From Sipunculus nudus (lineage: Eukaryota; Annelida; Sipuncula; Golfingiida; Sipunculidae): a stretch of DNA of 64,000 nt. Where the stretch lies: NCBI GenBank assembly GCA_026874595.1, contig CM049317.1, positions 71,881,618 through 71,945,617 of the forward strand, read 5' to 3'. The notes beneath the pieces were generated by a model that did not search any database, was not told the origin of the DNA, and was given only the letters and a program-made list of their open reading frames with translations. The first letter of the stretch is position 1, and every line of letters starts with the position of its first letter. The translations under genes were made by a program, and so were the position numbers. Below are positions 44,876 to 57,107 of this stretch, one piece after another.

Positions 44876-46610
44876 AGAGTTTTGCGGATACTATGTTTTC
44901 AGCTGCACGCCGCCGCCGTCGTCGCCGCCGCCGCCGCGTAGGTTTCCGGAGAACTCCTCCGTAACCGCTGGGCGGAATTTTACGAAACCCGGGATTATGT
45001 TCGGGTCACATGTGAACTGCTGCGCCCCGATTTTGTTTTGACCTCTGACCTTTCCTCTGCGCTCTGCGTCCGTTTGTGCGTCTGTTTCCACACATAAACC
45101 CACATATCTCGGGAACCGTTTGACGGATCAGGAAAATTTTTTTGCACAAATGTAGCCCTTGGAGAGCTTTATAACATACACAAAAATGGTGGCGCCACCT
45201 GCAACCATGTTTGCACAGTGTCCATCTGTTCGTCTGCCTTGGGTTAAAATCACTCATATCTCTGCAGTGACTTGACTAATTCACCTGAAATTTGGCATGC
45301 GTATACATCCTGAATAGCTTTTCTGGATTTATGACAGGTGGCGCCACCTCATTCACGTTTACGCTGCAGACATCCAAGCTCATTTCTCGGGAACCGTTTG
45401 ACCGATCAGGAAAATTTTTTTGCACAAATGTAGCCCTTGGAGAGCTTTATAACATACACAAAAAATGGTGGCGCCACCTGCAACCATGTTTGCACAGTGT
45501 CCATCTGTTTGTCTGCCTTGGGTTAAAATCACTCATATCTCTGCAGTGACTTGACTAATTCACCTGAAATTTGGCATGCGTATACATCCTGGATAGCTTT
45601 TCTGATTTTGTGACAGGTGGCGCCACCTACATTCACGTTTACGCTGCAGACATCCAAGCTATTATCTCGGGAACCGTTTGACCGATCAGGAAAATTTATT
45701 TGCACAAATGTAGCCCTTGGAGAGCTTTATAACATACACAAAAATGGTGGCGCCACCTGCAACCATGTTTGCACAGTGTCCATCTGTTTGTCTGCCTTGG
45801 GTTAAAATCACTCATATCTCTGCAGTGACTTGACTAATTCACCTGAAATTCGGCATGCGTATACATCCTGGATAGCTTTTCTGATTTTATGACAGGTGGC
45901 GCCAGCTACATTCACGTTTACGCTGCAGACATCCAAGCTCATATCTCGGGAACCGTTTGACCGATCAGGAAAATTTATTTGCACAAATGTAGCCCTTGGA
46001 GAGCTTTATAACATACGCAAAACTGGTGGCGCCACCAGCAGCCATTTTTGCACAGCTCCTATCTGCCATGGGATAAAATCACCCATATCTCGGCAGTGGT
46101 TTGACATATCTGGCTAAAAATTTGCAGGTTTATACATCCCCGACAGCTCTTGATTTTATGACAGGTGGAGCCACCTGCATTCTAGTTTATGCAGCAGACA
46201 TCCAAGCTCATATCTTGGGAACCATTTGACCGATTGGGCCAAAGTTTTGCATGTGTATAGTTCTTACATAGCTCTTTATCATACGCAAAACTGGTGCCGT
46301 CACCTGCAACCATTTTTGCTCAGCGTCCATCTGATTGTCTGCCACGGGCTAAAATCACTCATATACATGTAGTGGTTTGACTTATCTGCCTTAAATTTTG
46401 CATATGTATACAACTGGGACGGCTTTCTGGATTTTGTGGTGGGGGGGGGGGGGGGGGCAACCTTCATACACAATTTGGCTGCAGACATCCATGCTAATAT
46501 GCAACACTTCACTCTATTTCCCCTTGCCACTTAATCCATGCCTCACTTTACCCATTCCACTCTGATTTAGGCGGATACACGTAGTCGCTTGTCGACTACC
46601 CGTATTCTAG
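44876..46610 (+). mobile_element. Canonical-ended Helitron, plus strand
   Basis: The 3' end has a perfect hairpin GTAGTCG-CTTGT-CGACTAC (46581-46599), then CCGTATTCTAG followed by T. This is the Helitron CTRR terminus with insertion before T. The 5' region carries GTTTTGCGGATACTATG and a GCC/GTC-rich run, matching the 5' region of the minus-strand Helitron at 18213-19835. The exact 5' base is not fixed. The body is a tandem array of about 280-bp units. No Rep or helicase; the short open frames across it are repeat shadows. Confidence 0.75.
45185..46440. repeat. Tandem array, about 280-bp units, two palindromes per unit
   Basis: Units start at about 45185, 45467, 45746 and 46024. They share GGTGGCGCCACCTGCAACC, GAAATTTGGCATGCGTATAC, a second GGTGGCGCCACC about 150 bp on, and CTCGGGAACCGTTTGACCG. 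The first three units are nearly identical and the later ones are diverged. A poly-G run (46440-46457) ends the array. Confidence 0.9.
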
Positions 46611-47315
46611 TTATTATTATTATTATTATTGATATATTATTATTGTTATTATTATTGATATATTATTATTATATACATTTATAGAGCGCAACATATCTAA
46701 GCATACGTATGCAAGGTGCTGTACATATGCTAAAACATTAAAATGAATAAAATAGTGAAAAAAAACATAAATTAAGTATAATCATCCCAAAAATCATCAG
46801 AAACAGCTTAAAATACGCTTCCCTCAATAGACGAGTCTTTACACGACTCCTAAAAACAAGTCAGTGTGTACGAACAACGAACATTTAACGGGAACTGTTA
46901 CAAATTTCTGGTGCAATATTTGCAACAAAAAAAACCTAGGGTTTTCCATAGGGTGAAAACATGATTTGCACCCTGAAAACTACCCTGTTACGGCGGGTTG
47001 ATCAAATTTTTTGTGTTGGTTAATAAAAGGAATAAAATAAGCCTCACTCACACCTATAAGAATATTATCAAGTTTGAACTGAATCGGTCCAGCACTGTTT
47101 GAGTTAAGGGTTCATTGACTGTAATATTAAATGAACTGATACTTAGCGTGTGCCTGTTGACGAAATGTAATATGTTTAATCAAATAGCTCAGAAAGGGTT
47201 GCTCACAGGTCCAGATTGTACAATTGTATCGGCCATGTGACTTATATGTAGGTAAGTGGCGCCATCTAAGCCCATGTTCAACTGTTTTCTGCGGGTCATT
47301 GTCAACTCATGTTAC

Positions 47316-47362
<47 letters not shown>

Positions 47363-47430
47363 CCTAAGTAGTTTCCAGTGCTTGCAGTATAGTGCTCGAT
47401 ACAGCTAAGGAAGAGCAGATTAACTAAACG
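46611..47430. other. Microsatellite and repeat-like spacer
   Basis: ATT microsatellite to about 46670, then a LINE/SINE-type tail sequence (TTTATAGAGCGCAAC and GCAAGGTGCTGTAC). Repeat-like paragraph sequence includes a TGGCGCCA centre near 47263, and a (TA)n run lies at 47320-47360. No gene. Confidence 0.5.
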
Positions 47431-47514
47431 TTAAGCACGCTGGAGCATCGTGTTATAACACGGAGTTTCACGCCGTTGCCGGTATCAGCACCCGGGCGAT
47501 CATCAGATAACTGA

Positions 47515-47870
47515 CGCTTGTTGGGGTCCCAGCTGTAACTCTTGCTTTCTTTTTACACGGTTCGGTAGTTTCAGGTGTCGGTATTTGTTGTGCAGTATGC
47601 TGTATTTCTCTTCCATGCAGAGTTTACATTGGTCCGAGGTACGTTTCATTGTGTTAGAGCGTTGGATTATTACCCAGGTGGCAGAATATTTTATTTGCTT
47701 TCTCTTTAGGGTCCAAATGTGCTTCGAAGGTTCTGTTTCTTTTTCGTAACGTTCACTGCGGAATGATTTGTTGTGGTTATTGTACCGAGTTTTGAATGGG
47801 TCACTTGGTAATCCGATGTACTGAGTGGTTTGATGTTCGGTCTTGACCGTCGCTATGTAAACAATATTGC
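47515..47870 (-). pseudogene. GIY-YIG endonuclease part of the Penelope-like element
   Basis: An uninterrupted frame of over 110 codons with no useful start codon, so it is easily missed. It shows the Penelope GIY-YIG block: IVYIATV then TQYIGL, FKTRYNNHNKSFRSE, KHIWTLKRKQ, IIQRS, and a C-x2-C-x3-K cysteine pair (CKLCMEEK). This domain nicks target DNA for insertion. Confidence 0.88.
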
Positions 47871-47995
47871 TAGCAAGGTAATTCCCGTCTAAGGGACGTG
47901 TTTTTCATCCCACAGTTGAAAGTTTTTACGCTGGTTTCTTGGTTATTTTTTTTTTGCAGTGATTATTTTGTTATGGGCTGTTATTATTTGCGTCA

Positions 47996-48171
47996 AGGGG
48001 GTCCGGACCCCCCCCCCCCTTTTTTTCATCAGAAACAACGTTTTTTAGGAGCTTCAGACAAAATTTGGCCGCCTGGACCCCCCTCCTCCCCTCCTCCCCT
48101 TTTTTTAAGGTTTTCATTTGTCCTCCTGCAGGGTTGGACCCCTCCCTTTTTCCTAAATCCTGGATCCGCCC
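47996..48171. mobile_element. MITE inserted in the Penelope-like element
   Basis: 176 bp with GC-rich ends (AAGGGGGTCCGGACC and TGGATCCGCCC, imperfect inverted repeats). It is flanked by TTGCGTCA (47988-47995) and TTGCATCA (48172-48179), an 8-bp target duplication with one mismatch. Removing it brings the Penelope motifs YSCM and IITAHNK to their usual spacing. The 8-bp duplication suggests hAT-type mobilisation. Confidence 0.75.
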
Positions 48172-48836
48172 TTGCATCATATTTCTCATGCAACTGTAAC
48201 GGTTTTTGATTTTTTAAAATTTTTGTTAAAGAGTTAGTTATCCCGTGAGAAGTGTTTTTTTATCAGTTTTAAGAATTGCGAGCCGACATTTGTTTTGACA
48301 TTCTTGCTGTATGGTGGGTTATACCAAATTATCTTTCTTGTTTCTTTTCTTTCTTTTTTTTTTTGTTGTCATTATTGCCGTTCCCGCATTGTAATGGACG
48401 CTTTCATTGTATGCCCTGTTTTCTTTAAGGCTGAATTATAGATTGGAGCGGCATCTTCATATATTTCCTTGCTTGATCATAGTAATGTATGTCTTTTCCT
48501 GATGGCCTGCGGCAAGTTCTTAATAATAGATGGTGGTGATTTGATTTGCATGGCGGTTTATGTAGACAGGTTTGTCGTTGGATTTTATATGGTTTGGTTT
48601 GCTCAGTGCGGAGGTCAAGGTTGACATCAAGGAAGTTTGCTGATTCTAAGGCCCTTTTATCTGAAACAGTTTGATCATTTTTTTCCTAGTTCGGTCCGCT
48701 TCACTACCTGATTCTGATCGTAAAACAGCTGGACCGTCGTCGCGGTACATGCCAATGCTTTCGGTGTTCAAGTTTTTTCCGATAGGCAATAGCGTGAAAC
48801 TCCGAGTAATAAACACGATGCTCCAGCGTGCTTAAA

Positions 48837-49325
48837 GTTCAGTCACACTGGCTGTAGTGTTATTATGTCGTGTAGAACCAACGCCTCAAAAACTTGGGGG
48901 ATACTCAGTTTAGTGTTACCTGAGATACCATTGGAATATATTGACAAAGTTTTATATTATTTACATTGGGCATATAATACAGTATATATTCAGGATCAAG
49001 TGGAATATAAATAATTATATATTTGTGGACAGGAAACTGTGTTCATCTTTAGAATTTAATAAATGAAGTGAATCGGTATGTTTGTGAAAGCATCGACGAT
49101 CCCAGTATCCAACCTCTCGCGCGTTGCATGGGTCCCTCTTTCCCGCAGGGGCTTTAATTGTAACAGTCATATGGCATTTCCGTTCAATTAAGACCTCATT
49201 TAATACTTCATCTGTGATATCATATGGTTAACTATTTCTCTGATATAGGGTAATTAAATGGGTATGGTATTTAGTCAAATGATTATAAAAATTTGGCCTT
49301 ATATGCGATCAAAATGCTGATGATT
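48837..49325. other. No feature seen
   Basis: Spacer with no recognisable gene or repeat. Confidence 0.35.
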
Positions 49326-49330
49326 ACTAG

Positions 49331-49450
49331 GGCTGTCCGATATTATCGATATATTGATATATCGTGATATGGTGATTCGCATATTGCGGATCGCGATACA
49401 TTTTTCAAATATCGATATTTTCCGATATTTTATTAATGTGCCTAAAACTG
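49331..49450. repeat. hAT-like terminal fragment
   Basis: TAGGGCTGTCCGATA followed by repeated ATCGATAT/TATCGTGATAT words, like the subterminal regions of the hAT-like element at 34794. No partner end or target duplication was found. Confidence 0.4.
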
Positions 49451-50165
49451 ATTCTTTAAAAAAAAACAATGTTTCTGAATTTAGACATCTAAATGAGTTG
49501 GGATCAATGACAATGAAGACCCTACTGCTGCTTTAGACATTTAGCACGGAACATTTAAGTAGGCTTGATAAACCATAGATCAAAGGCCTTTCCCAGGATA
49601 TTTGCATGTCTGTTCGATGAATTATTAGTATACAAGAAATATTCTGATACGCAAAAAGAAAGGAGTGCTGAGCACGGTCATACTAATTAATCATTCATTC
49701 ATATATTTTCTCTAATCACTCTCATTCTCATGATAACTGCAGGAAGATTAAGTGTCAACTTAAAAATATTATTGGTTAAGAACGGTAGTCGGGCGATGTG
49801 GTATACACGGCTCTAATCGGGCACACCATCTATCCCTCTTTGTGTTAAACCAAATTCCAGAATTCTCCAACTGCCAAGTTTTTTTTGCATATATAAGGCC
49901 CAAATAACTTTGATTTTAAATGTTCTTTGGGCACGGTCAACAGTACATTAGTAAGTAATGTTGTCATATATTTCGTGTTTAAAATAAACTGATCTGCATA
50001 AACTTTTATTGTGTCATTATATTTGTCCATGTTTCTATGGAGACGCAAATAAATGAAATTTCAAAATCATGTTACTTCCATTTACGCAATATTGGGAAAA
50101 TCTTCGTTGTATCACAGATGATGCTTGCTATATAGCTAGGTTCTTATTAATGCACTTGTCACTTA
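49451..50165. other. No feature seen
   Basis: AT-rich spacer. No gene recognised. Confidence 0.35.
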
Positions 50166-50169
50166 CCGG

Positions 50170-50735
50170 ATAAGACTATGGAAATGCGTTACTATGTGGA
50201 GTTCCATATGTACCCTCATCAGCGTATTCAAATACTTCCGCCAGGATTTTAACTCGAACGTCAAAAATTGCCCATATTATACCCCCGTCCTGAAACAACT
50301 GCATTGGCTACCGGTGGAATGTCGGATTCATTTTAAAATTCTCTTTTATACCTACAGAGCATTGAACGGTCTAGACACATCATATCTACGTGATCTTCTT
50401 GTTCAATACATTCCATAAAGATCCCTGCTTTCTTAAAGAAAAAATGCTTGTTGGCAACACTGACGGCCAGCACTGTTACATTCGGAAAGAAATGTTTGAG
50501 GATAGTTGCCCCGGCTCAGACAGCTTACCTGATATTGTAAAACATGCTGCACTGTTAGTTACTTTTATATCGCTTTTAAAAGGATTTGTTTAAATCATAC
50601 TATATAGGATCTCTGAAATGCCCTAATTTTTATCTTTATTACTTTCATAGTATTGTTCGTTTTACTGTAGCTTTTATGCTTTCTATTGTACAGTTTTTTT
50701 AGCGCAGGATTTTTATTCTGGATTTAGCGGTGTTT
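50170..50735 (+). pseudogene. LINE reverse transcriptase C-terminal remnant (L2/CR1-like)
   Basis: The frame near 50194-50418 contains TPVLKQLHWLPVECRIHFKI and then YRALNGLDTSYLRDLL. This is the conserved block that follows the RT in L2/CR1-type LINEs. An upstream piece in a shifted frame reads DYGNALLCGVP, matching the LDYCNSLLYGLP motif of the family. Frameshifts and loss of everything upstream make it a dead 3' end. The AAT microsatellite that follows is its probable 3' tail. Confidence 0.8.
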
Positions 50736-50736
50736 A

Positions 50737-50737
<1 letters not shown>

Positions 50738-50811
<74 letters not shown>

Positions 50812-50835
50812 TAATAATAATAATAAATAATAAAA
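50738..50835. repeat. (AAT)n microsatellite, LINE tail
   Basis: A run of AAT repeats immediately after GCGGTGTTTA, in the position of the tandem tail of an L2/CR1-like LINE. Confidence 0.85.
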
Positions 50836-53389
50836 TATCAATAATATTAATAATATCAATATATATAATATATATATTTATACATATGTATACACACACA
50901 TATATATATACATATATATATACATGTATACATATTGTTACGGAACCTAATATCAACTGATCACGTAGTCGTGACGAGCATAAATGTTGTTATGGAGTTT
51001 AAAAAAAATCAGATTCTGTAACACTAGGCAGCGTGAAATATCTAGGGGAAAGAATAAAGAAGTCGGTGTTTTTTTGTTAACAAATAACCATAATTTATTC
51101 TTAAAACAGCCCTAACATTACAATACACTAAATCAATACAATTACACAGTATAACAACAGTATAACAGTAAATCAATACAAGTGTATAAATAAAGTGTTC
51201 AGTACCTGGATACCACCACTGTCACAGCGACAACAAGTCCTGTAAAACCTATAATCCAGATGAACAGTTCACATAAATCTTCTCAGAGAATAATAGTCCA
51301 ATTCAATCACAAAATCAGTCGATTGTAATCCAAAAGTGAAGTTCCTGAAATAATCCCGAAAGCAAACTGGAGACAGTCCTACTAAATCTGCATAGAGTTC
51401 GTAGAATCCCTGACATTACTGCAATTATCGGATAGGTCCCAAAACTGACTCACACTCTTCCGTGTCCGCTGGAATATTCTCTCTCCTCTCCCCTCGGCTC
51501 TAAACACAGCCCCTTATTTATAACTTTTCACCTCAAGCCGAGAACTTTCCATTTCACGAACAATCCAAAAGAACCCAACAATACATAATACACACGCCCA
51601 AAGAACATACTAGAACAAAGAAGGCTGTGTTTCTACACGTCAGACCCCACACGTGGGACGGGCCAGCTCGCGCGTCTCCCATTGCAACGGACAATGCTAG
51701 CGCTTCACAGACACATGTAAGACTGCTGCACACAATAAAAGAGACATCTGTAACAATATATATATAAAGCACACTTATTTCCTTTTAATATAATAAACTG
51801 TGAATATCGCGATACGTACCGCAATACGCTTTCAAAAGCGCAATATATTACAATACGAAATTTGTAGGCGATACCCAGCCTGACACATAATACCCCTTAC
51901 CTATAATATCTCAGGAACTGTTGGGGCGGTTAACACGAAAGTGTGGCCATATTGTTTCTGAAACGGATGTGTCAATTTAAGCTGCCGGTGTCACAATTTA
52001 CATTTACTTAGTTTCTGTGAACGATAATTAAACACTAAGCTTAATGTGACATTTAACTGCTAATTAAAGTCAGTTGAATTGAATGAATGTGAAGTATTTT
52101 CAAAATGGCAGCTTAATGGTACTTATTGCAATATTGAACATTACAGTTTTCTTGTTGTGCTTTTAAAATGTAGTGTCCGTTACGAAATATGTCCACTTGT
52201 ATTGATCATGTGAAAGCAAATGTAAACTAAAGGTGGCACCACTTATGTTGAGCTATTTTTGTGAGTCAAAATTAAATATTACACTTTTTTTCTCAATGGT
52301 TCACAGATGCAAGGTATATGTCGTAACAAGGACAATGGAATATACGGCTGAAATGGTATTTTCTCTTTCACTCTATTGTTTCCTTAATTAATAAAAATTA
52401 TTAAGTACAAATTATTAATTTTTATTATTAAAACCTCTAAGTCATTTGGTGGTAATTTCAAACAACAACTATCAGTGTGAGTCTTAATTAACAGAACAAA
52501 AATCCTATAACCAATAGACCTTTGATGTTCTAACTTTATATGTAGATAGGCTATGGTAAATTATCTTTTTAAACATTACATTAGGTCAACGTGACCCATG
52601 TTAGTTTGCTTTTACCTTTAGCAGTGTATCAGATTCAGTGGAGTATCATGGCCCATAGGCCACTTTTTCTTTTCAATTTTTATTGATGATTTTAAGGGTT
52701 TGGGGGAGTACATATATGTAGGACATAGTTTTCCGAATACACCACACAATGATTAGGGAATGCAAAACAATTATTGTGCCAAAAATGACAATTTAATAAG
52801 TAAACACTGGTCAAATGTTATTTGATCGTATATGCCTTGACCCCGAAGTTTGCCTTAATGTATGAAAACTTACATGTTACAGAATAAATGACATGATTAA
52901 AATATTTAATTCAATAGATATAATAATTCCATCTGATACAGACACCTGTGCAGACCATAATGAATTTTCTCCATCAGTATAACGCTATAGGCAAGAAGCC
53001 GTGTAAATGAGATTTGAGAGATGTTCTCTGATATAAGCGTGTGCTAGAAGTGAAATAAGAAAGAGGATAGGAGGTGGGCCGAAATATATTTGAACTAGGT
53101 AACTCCATTTTAAGGAATGCAAGCCTGCGCTATGTTGGATCGAGTAATTCCTACTGCGGGATGCTCCCAAAGCCGCATTTTCATTCATATTATATTCGGC
53201 CCAAATCCAAGGATCATTCGTGCATAAGCGACTGTATACATTTGTGAATATTGATAGATGGCGTTACTGAATCCGGATCGATATCCTGGATCCACACCAA
53301 AATCTAATCGGTTTTTTATTTGGACCATTCCAGAATTGCCCCGAAAATTCCATGAGCTCCCGTTCATGATGCGTGAGTTATGTTGTAAA

Positions 53390-53396
53390 CAAACAC

Positions 53397-53431
<35 letters not shown>

Positions 53432-53450
53432 CACAACCACACACACGAAC
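53390..53450. repeat. (CA)n microsatellite, copy 1
   Basis: An ACAC run interrupted by AAAC. It is longer than the corresponding tract at 62443-62495. Confidence 0.9.
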
Positions 53451-54104
53451 GGGGACAAACGCTTACCCTCCTGTCAGAGGTAAATCAATATATGACAACC
53501 ATGCCATACAGACATGCCATTACTGCCTCTGCTGTTGGCAGCTGACTGCCGATGACTGACCAGACTACTGGATGTTACTCTCTGGATGATATGTACTCTA
53601 TACAGATTCACTAAATTTTAAATCAAAGACGTGTTAAAGCGTCTTTTATTAATAAATCTTACAACAATCGACTTAAATATCTTGTTCCTTGCACATTTTT
53701 TTTTATAAATGGATCGGACACGGGTAGGGGATAAATCGATATTTAGGAACAAACAATCAATACACTCTGCGATATTGTTGATTTTAACGAGATTAATTAT
53801 ATAATTAGAAAGTCTCTACTTATATCAGTCATTTTTGTTCTTTTTGAGTAATACTCACTATCTTCTATTGATTATTAATCAAGGGACTATCAGTTCCCTG
53901 CTTAAGAGTTTTATCCTACAAGGTACGACCAGCATCATGCTGAACAGAGAGAGACGTGTATCAGAACATTGGTAGTAATGTTCACGTGTGTGGTTCACAT
54001 TGAGGGTGGTAGCAACAAAATATCATGGAGACCAGGCTCAGCCTATAGAGTCTGTTCTATGCATTGGAAGCCCATATTGGTGTTCGACCATTATACTTTC
54101 AAAC

Positions 54105-54604
54105 TTAAAGGGGCCCAATCACCTATAAAGCATGTTACAAAAAAAGCTTCTTCCCTCGAAAATGAATTGGTACCTGCCAACATATTACCCTGATACCGTT
54201 TGCTTACTCCTGTAAACGAGTGTTAAAAACAGTGGACCGGGCGCGATCACGTGTCAACATAAACACAGCGTGTGGAACTCTGTTCATTGCTGGGCCACAA
54301 CACCTGCAAATCATGAGATACCCTGACTCACTTTGTCCCAAAAATGTAATACATGTTCCCGCTGGCTGAAACATTAATATTGCGGCTCATAATCGGACCT
54401 CCGGTCACAGGGCCTTGTTATGGTAAACAGACACACTTGGACTGTGTATACAAACGCCCAGAGCCATAACATGTGTTAAACAGCGGTGTACGAGCTACTG
54501 AGACTATGCTCGGATGGTTTTGCTGGGACACGTTTGTATAAAGCAAAACTGAAGGGATAGTGTGAAATATTATGCATAATATTGCTCCTGATTATATCCC
54601 TTTC
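54105..54604. mobile_element. TA-flanked MITE, family B, copy 2
   Basis: Starts TTAAAGGGGCCCAATCACCT and ends CCTGATTATATCCCTTT. Inverted relative to the copy at 38211-38744, sharing CTCCTGTAAACGAGTGTTAA. The small frame at 53969-54193 runs across its edge and is not a gene. Confidence 0.6.
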
Positions 54605-54952
54605 AATATGAGCACACAGTTGGACAGTAAAGCTGATACAGGACTTAATGCCTAATTTGAGATCGGAGAATCCAATGACAAAATCTAACATTTATGTTTG
54701 ACGTCTTCTGGTTTTTCTGTCTTCTGGACAAATAACATGATGTCTGCCATTGGTTGCGCGAGTCCCATCATCGTTAATTATTAATACACATTCGAAGGCC
54801 TATATATACCATGGAACCCTCTTCAGTATAAAAGCAATAAGGTAAACAGGTCTGTCTTAAAGAAAACAAAGTCTTCAAAGTACTTCTTTTTGATAAGGCA
54901 TATATGATACAACCGCTTCGCTTGTCATCTGCGCCCTTTAGGAATCTGGGCC

Positions 54953-56496
54953 TTCAAATAAACATGTACATTGAATACTAGTATACCTTCATATGTGCTC
55001 TGACGTGGCCTTGCGATAGAAACATATCATTTGCATAAATCTCGGATCGAAGGCCACCGGAAGAAAGTACTGGATATTTATTTCACCTGATAACCGACAG
55101 CCATATTTGCAATTTTGTTGCCGTATTTTTCCCCGAGTATTTACTTAACCTTTTTTTGTAATATATAGGTCTAAGATAGATTAATTCAGTCAACCCGACC
55201 TGACAGGAAAGAAAATGCTGCCAAAATGGGGACGCCTCATGTCGATTTGAGAAGAGTTGGGTGTCAACCACATGGAGCTTATATACACAGTATACATACT
55301 AGTATTAATTCGGTAGACCAAAGCGCTATTTCCATTCAGCAGTTCTTACAACAAGTCCGATAATCAGAGCAAGACTGCTCTTTCGTCTAATCTATCCACA
55401 TACAGTAGATAATATGTTACCTCTTCCTCGTTACTGAGGTATCACTTAAGACGACAAATGCAGTTCTTGTCAGACTCAGTAAGCTACCGGTTCCAAAATT
55501 TTTGCATAAGTTGTGCTTGCTATCCTGGCCTCTGGTAGCCATGTTTGTAATAATCATGAAATTAATTCGGCCCTGGAAATAAAAGAATAATAAGGTTCAT
55601 TTACAAAAGATTCGACGCACAGCTTGATCACTTAATTTAAGGGGAGCCACGGTAAACACTTCGGGGAGATTTGTATCATTATAACAGAAACATGTAAATT
55701 TATATTTGAAAGTCCGTAACCACCCTGATATAAAAAAGAATTCTTATCATGGACAAATCCCAAGCCTCTCAGTATACGTTGTTAAGAGGTTCAGATATGT
55801 AATTCTGTATGCCCATGAAATTACTGTTAGCCTATACTGTAGTCTGTAGTCTGTAACCAGTTAGTGCCCATTATAAAAGTTGATGATTATTCTCTCTCAG
55901 ACCTACATATAATCACACATGAAGTTCATACTTATAAGGTGTATGTTTGACTCTGGGCTTAATATCAGATGAAAATCCTAATTGGCAAAAGCAACGATAT
56001 TTGACATTTATCTTTTTATCTTTTGGTCCAGTGAAAAGGCGTATGTCAATAGTTTTTTGCCTCACTTTGAAAGTTACATTTGTGAAAATATATATGACCC
56101 TTAACAACTAAACAGCAGATTTAAATCTAGCTAATTCTTCATGTGATCATTGACTTTGACCTTCGTCACTGGAAATGCGATGTGAAAAAGACTGATTTCT
56201 CATATTATTGCCATATATCACTTAGCACTCCATGTGGAACAAACTGGAAAGGTGATAATAAATTGTATCCCAGTAATTTTTCAATAAAGAAAACGAACAT
56301 TTTCATAATACAGATATTCAAGTTTTCGAGAAAGTACTTGTTGAAGCACCAAAACCATTTACTATGCTGAGGGTCTCTAATTATATTATAACGTATTATA
56401 ATGTATAATAATTATCATATTGGCTGAGAGCAGCCGGTCATTAATATAGTGTCGGGTACCACTCTATAACATTTGAATTCAGAGTATGGTACAAAC
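54953..56496. other. Downstream of the second receptor set; no exon recognised
   Basis: On the minus strand, cytoplasmic exons of the second receptor set would be expected here. I could not find an exon continuing the phase-1 frame with confidence. Confidence 0.35.
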
Positions 56497-56601
56497 CTTT
56501 TCGGTACCTCAGGAAATAGATGATAAATAAGAGCAAGCAGAGAATTATCAGTACTGCCACCCAGAGGCAATGCCAGGAACCTTCAGCCCTTCCCTTCGTG
56601 T
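56497..56601 (-). CDS. Second receptor set, transmembrane exon
   Basis: A 105-bp exon, phase 1 to phase 1, acceptor TTTACAG and donor GTTTGT. It encodes 34 complete residues: a short Gly/Ser/Trp stalk, then a hydrophobic run of about 20 residues (LWVAVLIILCLLFIIYFL) and a basic stop-transfer (RYRK). Position, length, phases and topology match the exon at 1912-2013, although the sequences are diverged. In the short model it joins directly to the half-LDLa exon at 57039-57107, with a split His codon. Confidence 0.82.
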
Positions 56602-57038
56602 CTGTAAAGAGATGTCTCAATTATTAAGTAAACACAGTCCTTCAAATAGTTTGTGACATGATATCGTTACTTGCCAGAGAGATGTGGTACAGAGCTTAAC
56701 GGAGGAAATCTTCAAGATAACGTTAGTTTTAATAAATGAAATTTAAAACAGTTACCTTTACAAACAACCGCTAGAGAAATTAAGGCCCCTTTTCCATAAT
56801 CGTGTAACCGGGCGCTGAATTCGCTTCATTCCTTACCATGTATATCGCACGGGTTGTACCCTCGAGGAAAATAAATTGCAAAAAAACTGGACCAAGGGAC
56901 CCAACATATACATAGGATCTTAAGTCAAAATTCATATTGTGAAATAAAAAGGGGAAGTAAATTGAATTACGAAATAAGTTGGGTGAATTAATTTAATAAT
57001 CACTAATAATTATTCATTAATTAAGCGAGCGAACTTAC
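56602..57038. other. Intron of the second receptor set
   Basis: About 0.44 kb between the module exon and the membrane exon. No repeat recognised. Confidence 0.6.
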
Positions 57039-57107
57039 GGCAGAGTCCTTCCCGTGTACCTGCACAGATGCCACCCGGACACTGCTCTGTGTTGTTGCAA
57101 GCGCCCG
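57039..57107 (-). CDS. Second receptor set, half-LDLa module exon
   Basis: A 69-bp exon, phase 1 to phase 1, acceptor ATTTTAG and donor GTAAGT. The peptide is GACNNTEQCPGGICAGTREG plus LC: the same four cysteines, with the centre changed to C-P-G-G-I-C-A. An N-glycosylation sequon (NNT) is present. It is the most diverged module in the window. Confidence 0.83.

Larger units (their letters stand above)
47432..48836 (-). pseudogene. Penelope-like retroelement, truncated and broken
   Basis: Read on the minus strand, the RT C-terminal part carries the catalytic YRDDG (in SIGMYRDDGPAVL). Then come a FLDV-type motif, [17 protein letters not shown], a YSCM motif and ITAHNK, a diverged Cys/Pro linker, and a GIY-YIG endonuclease at about 47515-47870 (IVYIATV, QYIGL, FKTRYNNHNKSF, CKLC). 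This RT then GIY-YIG order is diagnostic of Penelope-like elements. Several frameshifts and stops, a 5' truncation of the RT and an inserted MITE make it non-functional. It is flanked by an inverted copy of about 43 bp, at 47432-47475 and 48790-48836. Confidence 0.88.
51055..54952 (+). repeat. Long direct duplication, copy 1
   Basis: Nearly identical to 60108-64000 with an offset of 9053 falling to 9048 bases, the change coming from small indels and the (CA)n tract. Differences by eye are of the order of one per hundred bases. The duplication starts sharply at TAAAGAAGTCGG. It contains a family B MITE, a (CA)n tract and a GGTGGCACCAC motif near 52231, but no convincing coding sequence. It extends past 54952 by an unknown amount because copy 2 is cut at the window end. 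Confidence 0.9.

Noticed and set aside
50699-50956. A minus-strand open frame with a poly-Tyr run
   Set aside because: Translation of the AAT microsatellite.
51797-51900. hAT-like end as partner of the end at 49331
   Set aside because: CGATA-type subterminal words are similar, but the flanking 8-mers do not match and the intervening DNA contains unrelated insertions.
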